From Lophium mytilinum (lineage: Eukaryota > Ascomycota > Dothideomycetes > Mytilinidiales > Mytilinidiaceae), in assembly GCA_010093605.1 (NCBI GenBank), contig MU004187.1, positions 1,852,830 through 1,916,829 of the forward strand: a stretch of 64,000 nucleotides of DNA, read 5' to 3'. A model generated the notes under the pieces. The model was not told where the DNA came from. It did no database searches and worked only from the letters and a program-made list of their open reading frames with translations. Numbering within the stretch: the stretch's first letter is position 1; each line of letters begins with the position of its first letter. The translations under genes and the position numbers were made by a program. Positions 1-15,357 of this stretch are shown in pieces.

Positions 1-261
1 GCTCGATTGCTAATGGAAGGCAAAGGGTACGAAGACGTAGGATCTTATGCACCGCACTCCCTTTCGACTTGGGACATGCGTAACGTAGATCAATACAGTG
101 GTCATGCCACTGCAAATGGATTTGACGGAAAGGGTGCGCAATGGATTTATCAAGGGGAAAACCCGGCATTTCAAGGCAAGGTCATATTCGAGGACAGGTT
201 AGAGGAGTTCGAATTAGAGTTGCTGAGAATGGATCCGATCGCGGCAGCAGAGATTCTATGA
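1..261 (+). CDS. 3' end of an unrecognised protein (partial)
   Basis: Frame 1 is open from the first base of the window to a TGA at 259-261, giving about 86 residues of a C-terminus. The segment is hydrophilic, rich in Gly, Glu and aromatic residues, and ends in a charged stretch before AAAEIL. The first ATG lies 12 bases in, but the frame is open through the left edge, so the real start and any upstream exons are probably outside the window. I do not recognise a family. It is followed by about 300 bp of AT-richer sequence and then the amidase gene on the same strand. Confidence 0.5.
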   Translation, partial: ARLLMEGKGYEDVGSYAPHSLSTWDMRNVDQYSGHATANGFDGKGAQWIYQGENPAFQGKVIFEDRLEEFELELLRMDPIAAAEIL

Positions 262-561
262 ATCGTTAAGAAAAGACAGAAAAGGCGAACAGATCTTCAT
301 ATTTGCATTTTCTTGATATTTCATTTCTTAGTACAGCATCAAGGGATACAGTCTCGACATATACCTTTACAATACGACACAAATTTTCAGCCCGCATGCT
401 CGAAAATTATCAGTATTTCCAAAATCCATAATAGGCAGACTATCCCCCCTCGGAACTCGTGACCAAAAAACGAACCTCGGCATCCCCACCTTTTCGACCT
501 AACTTCGTTCAACGTCAGTCCTTATAAACATTTCACGCCTCATGTCTCCTCCCACTCAACA

Positions 562-2365
562 ATGGCAATTGCAACGCCAGAAAAGTGGCAGCTGGTTGCC
601 TGGCAGAAGAAAGATGAACAATACTCGAGAATACCCAAGGAATGGCTCCTGACGTACTCACCGTCCCCAGCACTGACAAACTACCTCGATATCCCACGCA
701 AATGCGGGATACTGGATGCCCAGGATCTTGAGATAACAGAGAAATATGACGCCACTGCTCTCGTTGATAGTCTATCAAAAGGAAAGCTGAAAAGCACCGA
801 TGTTGTGAGAGCATTCTGCAAGGTACGAGGGACCCTTTGGAGGAGACGGATGAAAGAATATGCACTTACGCATCAAGTAGAGAGCAGCCATAGCCCAACA
901 GCTCACCAATTGTCTCACCGAGACCCTCTTCGATGAAGCCCTGACCCGAGCCGCCCAACTCGATGCTCATCTCGCCGCCGGGAACCCGCCCGTTGGCCCC
1001 CTCCACGGCCTCCCCATCTCTCTCAAAGACACATTCAACATCCCTGGCTACGACGCTACAATTGGTCTCGCTACCCTCGCCTTCCAGCCCGCCACTACAG
1101 CTTCCACCCTCGTCGATGTCCTACTCAACGCGGGCGCGGTGTTATACTGCAAAACAAACGTCCCGCAAACACTCATGGCGCTAGATTCCCACAACAATGT
1201 CTTCGGACGAACGATAAATCCATCCAACACCGCCGTCACACCTGGTGGTAGCACCGGCGGCGAAGGCGCGCTGATCGCCATGCGAGGAAGCGTGCTCGGC
1301 GTCGGGACTGACGTTGGCGGGAGCATACGCATACCAGCCATGTGCAACGGCCTGTACGGCATTAAGCCCTCCTGGCAGCGGATCCCGTTTTCAGGGCAGC
1401 AGACCGGGGCGCTGCCAGGCCACAAGCAGCTCACGATTCCCGCGAGCGCGGGCCCGATCACGCACACGCTGCGAGATCTTGAGTTGTTCTTCTCTGCCGT
1501 GTCCGACCAGAAGCCGTGGGAGGTCGATGCGGATGTCACGCCTAGCCCGTGGTCGTCTCTCTCGACGCTCTCCTCGAAACGCCCACGGATTGGACTCATT
1601 CGCCGTGATGGTTTGATAGATCCGCTGCCCCCGATCCAGCGGCTGATGGACGAAACGGCCTCTGCGCTGCGTGCCTCAGGGATTGAGGTCGTGGAAATGG
1701 ATATTGCGCCCCTCTTCTCACAATGCCAGTCCCTCGCCAACGCCCTCATGGGCACGGACGGCGGGAATCACATCTTTGATCTCGTCGAGGCAACCAACGA
1801 GCCCCTGTCCCCCTGGCTCGCCGGTCGACTCGCACGCAAAGCGCCCAAGACGGTCGAGAAGCTGCAAGCGCTGCACGCGAAGAAAGTCGAGCTCGAGCAA
1901 GCCTTCTTGAAGATCTGGAAAGACGAGAAGGGGCCTATAGACGCAATCGTGTGCCCCGTGGCTCCTCACCCTGTCCCGCCCATCGACCGCTGGAACGGGG
2001 TCAGCTACACGAGCTCCTTCGTGCTGCTAGACTACCCAGCTGGCGTAGTACCCGTTCGATCCTTCGAGAAGCGCGATATGGAAGGCGAGATGCCCGACAC
2101 GAAACCGCTCGGATCGTGGGATAAAGTCAATAGAGAACTTTGTAAGACCCACCTATCCCCCAAAACCGGGGCTCATATGCTAACGACCCACCCCCCAGGG
2201 ACCAAAGTCGACCGCACCATCTACCTCAACACCGCCCTCTGCATCCAAGTCATCACTCCCAAGCTCCAAGAACGCAAACTCCTCCAAGCCATGGCCATCA
2301 TCTCGGCCGCCCTTCGCGCCGCGGAGCGCACAACCTCGACGCCGCAACCCAGCGCCAAGCTCTAG
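562..2365 (+). CDS. AmdS-type amidase (amidase signature family)
   Basis: Hydrolyses a carboxamide to acid plus ammonia; fungal members (acetamidase AmdS, GmdA) release nitrogen from amides in the cytosol. Exons are 562-822, 881-2141 and 2199-2365, giving 562 residues, usual for the family. The signature is GGSTGGEGALIA followed by VGTDVGGSIRIPA. The triad is Lys136 (SLKD), cis-Ser211 and nucleophile Ser235; the 75 and 24 residue spacings equal those of mammalian FAAH (142/217/241). Intron 2 (57 nt, GTAAGA..CAG with a CTAAC branch site) has no stop and keeps phase, so unspliced reading adds 19 false residues. Splicing restores NRELWTKVDRTIYLNTALC, as in relatives. The substrate cannot be read from the sequence. 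Confidence 0.93.
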
Positions 2366-2627
2366 GCCAACCCTTGTCTCTCCACCCTGCCCACTACGTG
2401 CAACATGCCGACAGCTTGGCGTGCTTCCCAGATCCGGATACCTGCATGCGTGTGCTTCTGCCGAAGCTGACTTATGTGGAGCTTATTATACCTCCCCGTG
2501 GCGTCTTTTCGGGGGCTTTTGAGACAAATGCCACAAAACGCCGTGTTTTGCGCTGCGAGGTAACGCAAGATGCGGTGGTGTGGACGGGGGATGCATGTCT
2601 TTGGGTTTGGTAGGCTGATGGAGCGTC

Positions 2628-2645
2628 CACGTGTGTGGTCACGTG
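2628..2645. promoter_or_regulatory. paired CACGTG E-box motifs
   Basis: Perfect palindromic CACGTG hexamers stand at 2628-2633 and 2640-2645, 12 bp start to start, about one helical turn. CACGTG is the core site of bHLH factors (Cbf1, Pho4 or SREBP type). A second pair lies at 3030 and 3043. Both pairs lie downstream of the amidase and downstream of the convergent GAD gene, so a target promoter is not obvious. Confidence 0.4.
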
Positions 2646-3029
2646 TTAAGAGAGCGGGACGAACTTCACTGAGCTGGTTCTGCCGATTGGATGGCGGGAT
2701 ATTGGCCGGAGTTGTGGTACGGTCTTCTACGAAGCCTGAAGGATTATGCGGGGCTTTGTACTGTGGAGGAGGCTTGTGAGCGTGCTTAGCTGATGATTCA
2801 GGCGGCGCGCTCGCGTTGGGCATCACAGCATTCGGCACGGCATCTCGTATCTGCAGCATATGTATCGAGGTTTGTAATTTTCGCACTTTTCCAAGAAGTG
2901 TTATGTGTTTGTATTTCACAGCTCAAAAAGATCGTTTATCCAGTCCAGGGCTTTTTCTTCCTCGCTATGCCCGCTTGCTTGTTTGCTTGACCGAGCAGGT
3001 CCATTCCCAACCACGCTTCACCCTCTTCA

Positions 3030-3048
3030 CACGTGATCTTCTCACGTG
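3030..3048. promoter_or_regulatory. second paired CACGTG E-box motif
   Basis: CACGTG at 3030-3035 and 3043-3048, 13 bp apart start to start. It lies just downstream of the 36-codon minus-strand frame at 3080-3190. Binding by a bHLH factor is inferred from the motif only. Confidence 0.4.
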
Positions 3049-3079
3049 TATTCGCTTATCAGTAATCATCACGGGATGC

Positions 3080-3190
3080 TTAGCAGATGGCGTGTGTCTT
3101 GCCGCTCTTACCCTGCAAGCTGTGCTTCTCTTCCTTGAAGTGTTCGTTGAGCTTGTGGTGTTGGCCCGTGCGTGTCGCCTTCTTGCGCAT
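3080..3190 (-). CDS. possible micro-protein, 36 residues
   Basis: An ATG at 3190 opens a 36-codon frame ending at TAA (3080). The predicted peptide is very hydrophilic: a basic start (MRKKATRTG), then HHKLNEHFKEEKHSLQ and a GKSGKTHA tail. Its composition is unlike random translation of the flanks. A good donor (CAG|GTAAGA) follows residue 26, so it might instead be the first exon of a longer gene; I found no convincing acceptor. No family recognised. Confidence 0.22.
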   Translation of the reverse strand: MRKKATRTGQHHKLNEHFKEEKHSLQGKSGKTHAIC

Positions 3191-3277
3191 ATTTGTGCGG
3201 TGTCTATTCCCAGACCGTTAGAAATCGTCCTCACTTATGGTGGAATCAAAAAGAGGGGGCTGGGGTCTGGGGGCAAC

Positions 3278-5046
3278 TTACTCCTTACGCTCCTCAATCG
3301 TCTTCGCATCCAACTTGTCCAGCGTCTGGCACGCAAGCTTGAAGTCGGCAATTAGCGAATCGCACCTGCTGCGCGTGAAATCCTCGCGGACGACGACACG
3401 CATTAGCTTGAGGTTCTCAGTGTGAGGTGCCATGGTGTAGGCGGGCACGACCCAGCCACGCTCACGCAGCTGGTGGGCGATGGCGAATTCGTCGTAGTGC
3501 TTGTCCGAGTCCGGGTCAATGCGGCAAGCTACGAGAGGCAGGCCTTCTCCGCCACCTTTGGACAGGATGATGAAGCCGAGCTGCTCGAGATTGGCGGCGA
3601 GATAGTCGGCTGTGCGGGTAAGGTTTCTATTCGAAGGTCGGTAAGTAAATGTGTAAAGTATGGAGAGGGGAGGAGACGTACAGCATGATGGCACGGTACC
3701 CATGCTTCCCTAGGCGAATCAGCTGGTAGTACTGGCCGATGATCTGGGAGGCCCCGCGAGAGAAGTTGAGAGTGAAGGAGGCTTGGTCTGCGCCGAGGTA
3801 ATTGATGTTGAAGATGAGCTCCTTAGGAAGGTACGCGGGGTCGCGCCAGACGACCCAGCCAACGCCGGGGTAGACTAGGCCGTACTTGTGGCCTGAGACG
3901 TTGATGCTGACGACTTTCTCGAGACGGAAATCCCAGAGAAGTCCGGGGTTGATGAAGGGTGCTACGAAGCCACCACTTGCGGCGTCGACTGTTCAGGGGT
4001 CAGCATAGGGCTCTGAGGGTGGCTGGGTGAGTGCGAACCATGAATCGGAACATCGAGGTTCTTCTCAACGAGGAGGTCGTTGATTCCCTTAATGTCTTCA
4101 TACTCCCCGGTGTAGGTCGTTCCGAGAATAGCACATATACCGATAGTGTTCTCGTCGATGAGGTCGATGGCCTGCTGGGGATCGATGATATAGCGATCCT
4201 CGGTGCAGTACACGTACTTTTCCTCGACGTCAAAGTAGCGGGCAGCTTTTTCCCAGCACACCTGAACGGCAGAGTTCATGATGATGTTGGGGCGGTCGAA
4301 GGGCTTGCCCTCGGCCTTTCGCTTGTTCGCCCAGAGCTTCTTCATGGCGAGCACAGCGAGCATGATGGCCTCGGAGCTGCCAATTGTCGAAGTGCCCATG
4401 GCATTCGAGTCATCTTTCTCGGGGATGTTGAAGAGACGAGCAATCCTGTATCATCGTTAATACGCCATCATAAGATAGAAATCGGGCTGGGTGTCTCACA
4501 TGGAAACACATCGTGCTTGGATGTCAGCTGACACGGGATATTCCTCGTAGTCTGGAGTGGGTTAGTGATGCTAGTGCATATTGGTCAGATAGCAAACGCA
4601 CCAATGAAGTTCTTGGAGAAACACTCAATCATCAGCTTCTCGGCCTCTTCCTCCTGCAAAGAATTAGCACCATTCACCAACACACACGACCACAGAGCAA
4701 CATACCATGTAGGTGGTGACGAAACTAGCCAGATTTAGCGTCGGGGTGCCGTCGAGCGTCAAGTCGTCCTTGATCATGCGGTATGCGCTGTGCACGACGT
4801 CAGTGTCTGGAAGCTCCGGGGGGATTTGGTGGGGCATGGCGGGGCAGAAAAAACAACTCACACTTCCTTTGGCATCTCGCGCTCTGGCATTTCATGCCTG
4901 GGCAGGTCCTGGGCGGCAAAGCGGGAGCCGTAGACAGACACAGTGGCATCGTCCTCGTCGGCCTCCTCGAACTTGATCTTCTCGAGCCCTTCGACGAGCG
5001 GGGCCGAGATGTCCTTGGACGTGGGGACGCGGGAGAGGTGGACCAT
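3278..5046 (-). CDS. glutamate decarboxylase (PLP-dependent)
   Basis: Converts L-glutamate to GABA and CO2, feeding the GABA shunt; cytosolic, group II PLP decarboxylase. Seven exons: 5046-4862, 4787-4706, 4653-4602, 4551-4500, 4445-4039, 3988-3682 and 3626-3278, total 477 residues. All phases agree. Family marks are [20 protein letters not shown] near the N-terminus, [15 protein letters not shown] (PLP phosphate region), [13 protein letters not shown], and [18 protein letters not shown] with the Schiff-base Lys at about residue 294. The start is the ATG of MVHLSRV, where fungal GADs begin; the open frame runs further upstream (to 5274) but that part is Pro/Ser-rich leader. The exon 5 donor GTTCGC is atypical, yet the join restores HVDAASGG exactly. 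Confidence 0.93.
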
Positions 5047-6642
5047 GATCTCGGCGAGCAGGCGGACGTCGATGCGGGTGGTGTTGGCGGTGTCTGGTTC
5101 TGCTGGGGGAGTTGAAGCAATTGAGGGAGGATATGAGCGAGCTGGCGAGGGGCTGCGGCGGTTGATGTACGGCAGGTGCAGTGTGGGGGGGTCTGGGTAG
5201 GGTACTTTCAAGCTTTTGGAGGACGTGGCCGGCGTTGCGGTCCCAGAATTCCCAGAAGCTTGTATCAGCGCCATTGCTGCACGACTTATGCACGAAGACG
5301 GGGTGGAGCCAATCGTTGGCGTTGCTGAGGGGGCCAGATTGGGGGGCCTGGGGGCTGCTGCGGGAGCTGGGGGCGAGTGAAACGGTATCGATCAGGCACG
5401 AGGCCGGGGTTGTCACATTTGATCCCTGTGGATATGGGGAAGAGCGTCAGCGTTTGGAGCAGTGTGTTTTGACAATATCTGGCCCTCCCATTGCTGTGCT
5501 TTTATAAGTCTTCCAGCACACGCACGGCCGCCCTCTGGGGGGCGTCGGAGCGATATATCCCACACCGACCCTCTCTGCGTGGAGTGTTCTCAATGCTGCC
5601 CTACGACGTTTCAGCAGCCCCGTTAGCATCATCTCCGCTCTGTCGGCGAGGCAATCGTGGCTCAGCAGCCGGTTCGCGGGATGCATGTGGCGTGCGGACC
5701 TTGTCTCCTGACCCTGTCGTGATGGTCTGAATCAGGCAAATTCTGCACCTCGCGCGTCAGCTTTTCGCACTGAATTCGACCTGAAAACATCAAGACCATG
5801 CAGCCCCGACATTGATGCAGTAGCAGTCTTCTATCACAAGGATAGACGGCCTTCAGCGTCAGCTTCGCGCTGTGGTTCGAATCCAGCAATTCCACATCAG
5901 GAGAATGGGCTTCCAAGTTCGCCATTGCCCCCAGCCGCCACATCTTACCCCCGCGGTAACACCACTGAAGCATCTGATAAAGCCTCACTACTTTCAGTGC
6001 TCAATTTCCGCATTTGTGGCTTCATTTACGTCGCTGGACACGCTGTCGTGTTTCATTGGGCCTCACCGTTCGTCATTGTCTCCTCACGCTGACCTAAGGG
6101 GCCATTTGCTGAACCGTCCACCAATTCGAGAGCACCGACAGCCTTAAGCTTCACTCTAGAGCTTCGTAACTGCCACAAAGGCTCACCAGACTCTCAATAA
6201 TCCCGCGGAATCGTCGCAGCCAGGGCCGTGCTGCGCCTCTATGCATTATAATCTTACAGTGACATGGACACGTATATCGTCCATTTTTCTTCCGAGCTGC
6301 TGATGACTGAGATACCTTCCAGGAACGCTCCAACCGATGCCGCGGCCTGCAAACCCCGAACCAGAACAGTTGTTCGTATACCACATGTCCCGAGTAATGC
6401 GACTTCGCTGCAACCATGACCTGAACCCGCTAGAAAAGAAGGGGCGACATTTTCGTAAACCTGCCCTGAACACGACCGCTCTGTAGATATTTTTCCCCGT
6501 AATGAAACAAAACGAGACGCGGAAATCGTTGCTGCAAATGCCAACTATTCGTAACGAGCCTAGAAGCTCCGCACAGTCAATTACTGTCAATAGCATTACT
6601 GATTATATGCTCTGCGCATTCTAAAATCGTAAGTGTCGTACT
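5047..6642. other. intergenic region, no gene seen
   Basis: Upstream region of GAD (5' end at 5046) and 3' flank of the zinc-cluster gene (stop at 6643). Open frames here are short, overlap on both strands and show no family similarity. A perfect tRNA B-box-like string at 5874-5884 has no A box or T-stem pairing. Confidence 0.5.
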
Positions 6643-9612
6643 CTAGATGATGTTCGCAATACTGATGCGAGATGAGCCGGCAGGCCCCACACTAGTCGAC
6701 GTGGGTGTCCTTGGGGCAGATGGGACGGGGGCGGCTGCGTCCGGAGCCAGCTGCAGTCTCTTCCCGGGGTTGTGTAGCGGCCGGTGGTAGTAGTTAGGAG
6801 GTGGCGGTGGTGGGGGTTGATTCATCCGACTTCGCTCATCCTTAAGTTGGCAAATCACCCGTTCGACTCGCTCCCAACCACCCCATTCTCTTGTGTCTTT
6901 CTCTACTGGCATAATCGTAGGTCGGAGTGGCAATGAGGTGGTCTCCATCACATCACCATTCTCTCTCGTAGCCGAGTCGATGACGGGGGAAGGGAGCGTC
7001 TGGCTGATATTGTGGCCAACCTCGCTGCCTGTCCACACCCATGAGTCCTCCAAGCTTCCTTGGACATCACCGCTCACATAAGCAAGCATCTCCTCATCTT
7101 GCTCGAGTTGATGGTGTGCCCCATTACCACTGTGAACACGTTCCGTAAGGCGATCTAAAAAGAAGGCCAGATTTCTTCCACAGGCCATGTTAATCTTGCG
7201 CGTATCTCCGATGGTGGCACTGAAGCGCAGACACACCAAAGCCCCGTCAAAGTCTGCACAGAGGCACAATATGAGCATACATCGCCACAAATGGGCACAG
7301 AGCATGCTCGATGCAATGTTCAAGGCGGTAGCTTGAATGCTCTCCGGATATTCAGAGACATGAGGCTTCTGAGGCATACTTCTCGAGATATAACTCGCTG
7401 TCTCTTGAGCCACTAAAAGACATCCCTGTAGGGCCACAGTGCGCTCCCCAAGCCCAAAAGATACAGACATGTTGTGTCGATACATTTGCGACCGAGCGCT
7501 CTGGAGCACGAGCACTGCAGGCAGTCCCATAGGGTCCATATAGCTTTTCGAAGCTGGATGGTACGATTCGGGGAAAGAGTAGAGAATTCGTTGAAAGTGC
7601 TCCTCGTAGGTTTGGCGTATGTGAGGTGTTATGATGGCGGCTTTGAGTGTCTTTCTTAGTTTTGGTACGATGTAAGCTGTAGGTATGAGCGCCGCTAGCC
7701 CGATGTGTGGTGCGTAGTTCGTGGAAGTGCGGACGATCGCTTGGGGTTGTATGAACCGATCTTCGACTGGAGAGGGAAGTTCAACGTTGCAATCGTCGTC
7801 ATCGATTAAGCTCGGCCGTCTGAGCTCAAGAGATAGAAGCCTATGAAACATTAACAACGACCACAAGCGGCATATGGACATTACTAGCCTCTCCCAAGCA
7901 TATATGGACCACCACACTCGCCGCCTTATTTCTCCTTCAATCACAGGCCAAGGACCTGCCTCAAAATGTAGGCCAATATCCTGCGCAATTCTCACTGCGC
8001 CCCCCAGCCAGACCCACCCAGCGGATTTCATGTTCATTTCGGTGACGAATATGCTGACCAACAGAGAAGCTCTCGCGTGGTCAGTAGTAGGATCGTCCGT
8101 CCAGGGAGTGATGGCTCTCGCAGATATCTCCAAGTAAGACATGCCCTCTAGATCTGCTCTTGGAGAACCCACCAACCCGAGCGTGCTGCAAGCAAGTACA
8201 GCAAAAAACAATCCATACCAGGCCTCAGGTATGGTCTGGAAGCCGCCCGGTGCGTACGCTCTATCAATTTCGAGTAGAAAGGTTGGCCAGTGGATGATCG
8301 GATACCATTTGTGTATTGACTCGAAATACTGCTTCGTAAGACGGTCTGTCAGATCTCTAGCCGGTATCGGAGGCGGTGCGGCCATCAGAGGCTGAGAACT
8401 GACTACCCGATAGGGTGGTGGTGCCTTGAATATTCCTCTACCATAAATCCGTATGTTCTTGCGAACATAATCGAAGTTGTTCATCATCGGGTGTCGATGT
8501 CGCTTCTCCACATTTGGGACAATATCCGGAAGTTTGAGAGAGTGCGCGTCCATAGCCCTGCGATCAACCTCCATTGCTCCTCCCTCCTGGAGCATTGATC
8601 GTAGGTTATTGATTTGGTGTTTGGCTTCAGCTAACTGACTTTGTAGGTCTTGCACTTGTCTACATAGAGTCAGTCCAGAATTGTTACTAGGATGTGAATA
8701 TTCGACGCGAGACGCTTACTTGATCGAGGACATCCGGCGATTTGTTTCTTTTGTGAACTGACACTTGTGACTTCGGCTGGAGCATTCTGAACAGGGCGAG
8801 GTCTCTGTGGCATCACACTAAGAAGGTCGTCAGCAGCTATAAGAAAGAAGGAGCAGCCCTCCCAATCAGCGACAATTAGCAGAGCCACTTCATTCGCTTC
8901 GGAACTCTTGCTCTGACGGCATGAACAAGTGCGCGTGGACACTATAAGCTTCTAGCGACAGTATCGTTCGCAGCTAGCAGAATACACAATTTGGGTCGCT
9001 GGGTGCAGCTAGGTCGTTCCCGCTTTCAAGCAACGCCTTCTCAGTGCTGCTCTCCACCCCGGGACTGAGGAAAAGGATGCAGACAAGTGAACAACAAATG
9101 CTGGTCACCACAACACGCACAAGGTTTCCTGTGTGCGCGAAGTTGAGAGCAAAGCAAGGAAATAGTCGGCTCACCTTGACTTTTCGTTCTCTGCACGCGT
9201 CGCAGCTTGGGTCCTTCCTCCTTTGACGATACGCCCTCTTCTGCGCATTCAAACTCGAATTGAGACTTGCGTTTGAGATGTGTGTAGGGGAGATGCCTGC
9301 ACTGCTCATGGACTGGTCATTTGGGGGCAGGTCCTGTAGACTCCCCGAGGCAGTGCTTGGTGATGCCGAAGACGTTGCGTATGACTGACTATAAGCGGTG
9401 GCATTATAGCCTCCTGGAGAACGATTTCCAGCATGCTGGTTCTGTAAAGGAGCCGACAGACCTGGCGGTCGTCCTGAGGGTGGAGTTCCAAACATGCCTG
9501 TTGGTGGTGGTATTAGGGTTGGCTGCGATGCATTTGAGGGTGTTGAGGTCTGGATTCCAAGCGAATGAGGATGGGGATGACGCTGATATGAGTTTGATAG
9601 CGGCCCATCCAT
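6643..9612 (-). CDS. Zn(II)2Cys6 fungal transcription factor
   Basis: Nuclear DNA-binding regulator. Exons as read: 9612-9175, 8817-8720, 8659-7889 and 7840-6643, about 834 residues from the first ATG. The zinc cluster reads CDACRERKVK|CDATETSPCSECSSRSHKC, spacing CX2CX6CX7CX2CX6C, at residues 137-165. It is followed by QFTKETNRRMSSIKQVQDLQSQL and a short coiled coil, then the fungal_trans domain (WYPIIHWPTF, GWVWLGGAVRIAQDIGLH, RRRVWWSIYAWER, LLSLELRRPSLIDDDDC). Intron 1 is 357 nt and splits the cluster between Lys and the third Cys. The 7888-7841 segment may be a GC-AG intron. The 5' end is unresolved: the frame stays open with family-like sequence (VSPEHGGVNTPQRPYYLSRYS) to about 9720 but without an ATG, so a short upstream exon is likely. 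Target genes unknown. Confidence 0.88.
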
Positions 9613-14835
<5,223 letters not shown>

Positions 14836-14891
14836 ACATGCTTCCCACTTCGATTCTCTGTACATATTACTCTCTTGATTTCTTGATGCCC

Positions 14892-15193
14892 TCACTTCTT
14901 CCCGCTGGTATACTTCCACTTTTCCGTTAACATCTTCCTCTCTGCATCTTCCGGTGACTTCATCTTTTTGCTTTTCGCCTCTACTGCTAGTCGGTTTCGA
15001 TAATCTTCATTGCTTGTCGACATTGCTGCTGGGATTGTCAGCAGTGTGGCACCCGAGTCCTTGTTATTCGCCGTTACCGTCAGCTGAGTGAGTGTTTCGA
15101 CTGTGCCGAACAATCAGTACAGTCGCGAATCCCTCAGTCAGCAGGCAAGGGTGGACACAGAATCGAGGGAGGAAGCTGGTGGTTCCCGCTCAT
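14892..15193 (-). CDS. small hypothetical protein, 81 residues
   Basis: Proposed exons 15193-15157 and 15100-14892 (intron 56 nt), phases compatible, 81 residues. The predicted protein starts MSGNHQLPPSIL, continues FETLTQLTVTANNKDSGATLLTIP, and ends in a basic, helix-prone tail (EDYRNRLAVEAKSKKMKSPEDAERKMLTEKW). The donor GTCCAC is weak; an alternative is a 43-residue protein from the ATG at 15023. I do not recognise a family. It is convergent with adenine deaminase, only 56 bp from that gene's stop codon, so their 3' UTRs probably overlap, and it is divergent from the coiled-coil gene at 15358. Confidence 0.4.
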
Positions 15194-15357
15194 CTTCGCA
15201 GTTTGTAGCGTCTCTAGGCCACCTCAGACAGTGACGGAAGGGTGTACGCAGATTGAGGCGGCGAAGCCGGTGTTTTCCGCCTGTTAGCACCGTTTATTTA
15301 CAGCGCCGCGCCCAAGCCCGAACTCTTCCCCTCTACATCATCAACTCCGCCTCAGCT

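Larger units (their letters stand above)
2366..3277. other. intergenic region between convergent amidase and GAD genes
   Basis: Holds 3' flanks of two convergent genes. Long open frames cross it on both strands but have no codon or family support. Two notable items are inside: two pairs of CACGTG hexamers and a 36-codon open frame on the minus strand; both are listed separately. Confidence 0.5.

Noticed and set aside
2816-3355. 179-codon plus-strand open frame between amidase and GAD
   Set aside because: Leu/Cys/Arg-rich translation with no family look; its end overlaps the certain last exon of GAD antisense.
5874-5884. Perfect tRNA B-box string GGTTCGAATCC
   Set aside because: No A box at tRNA distance and the flanking bases do not form a T stem.
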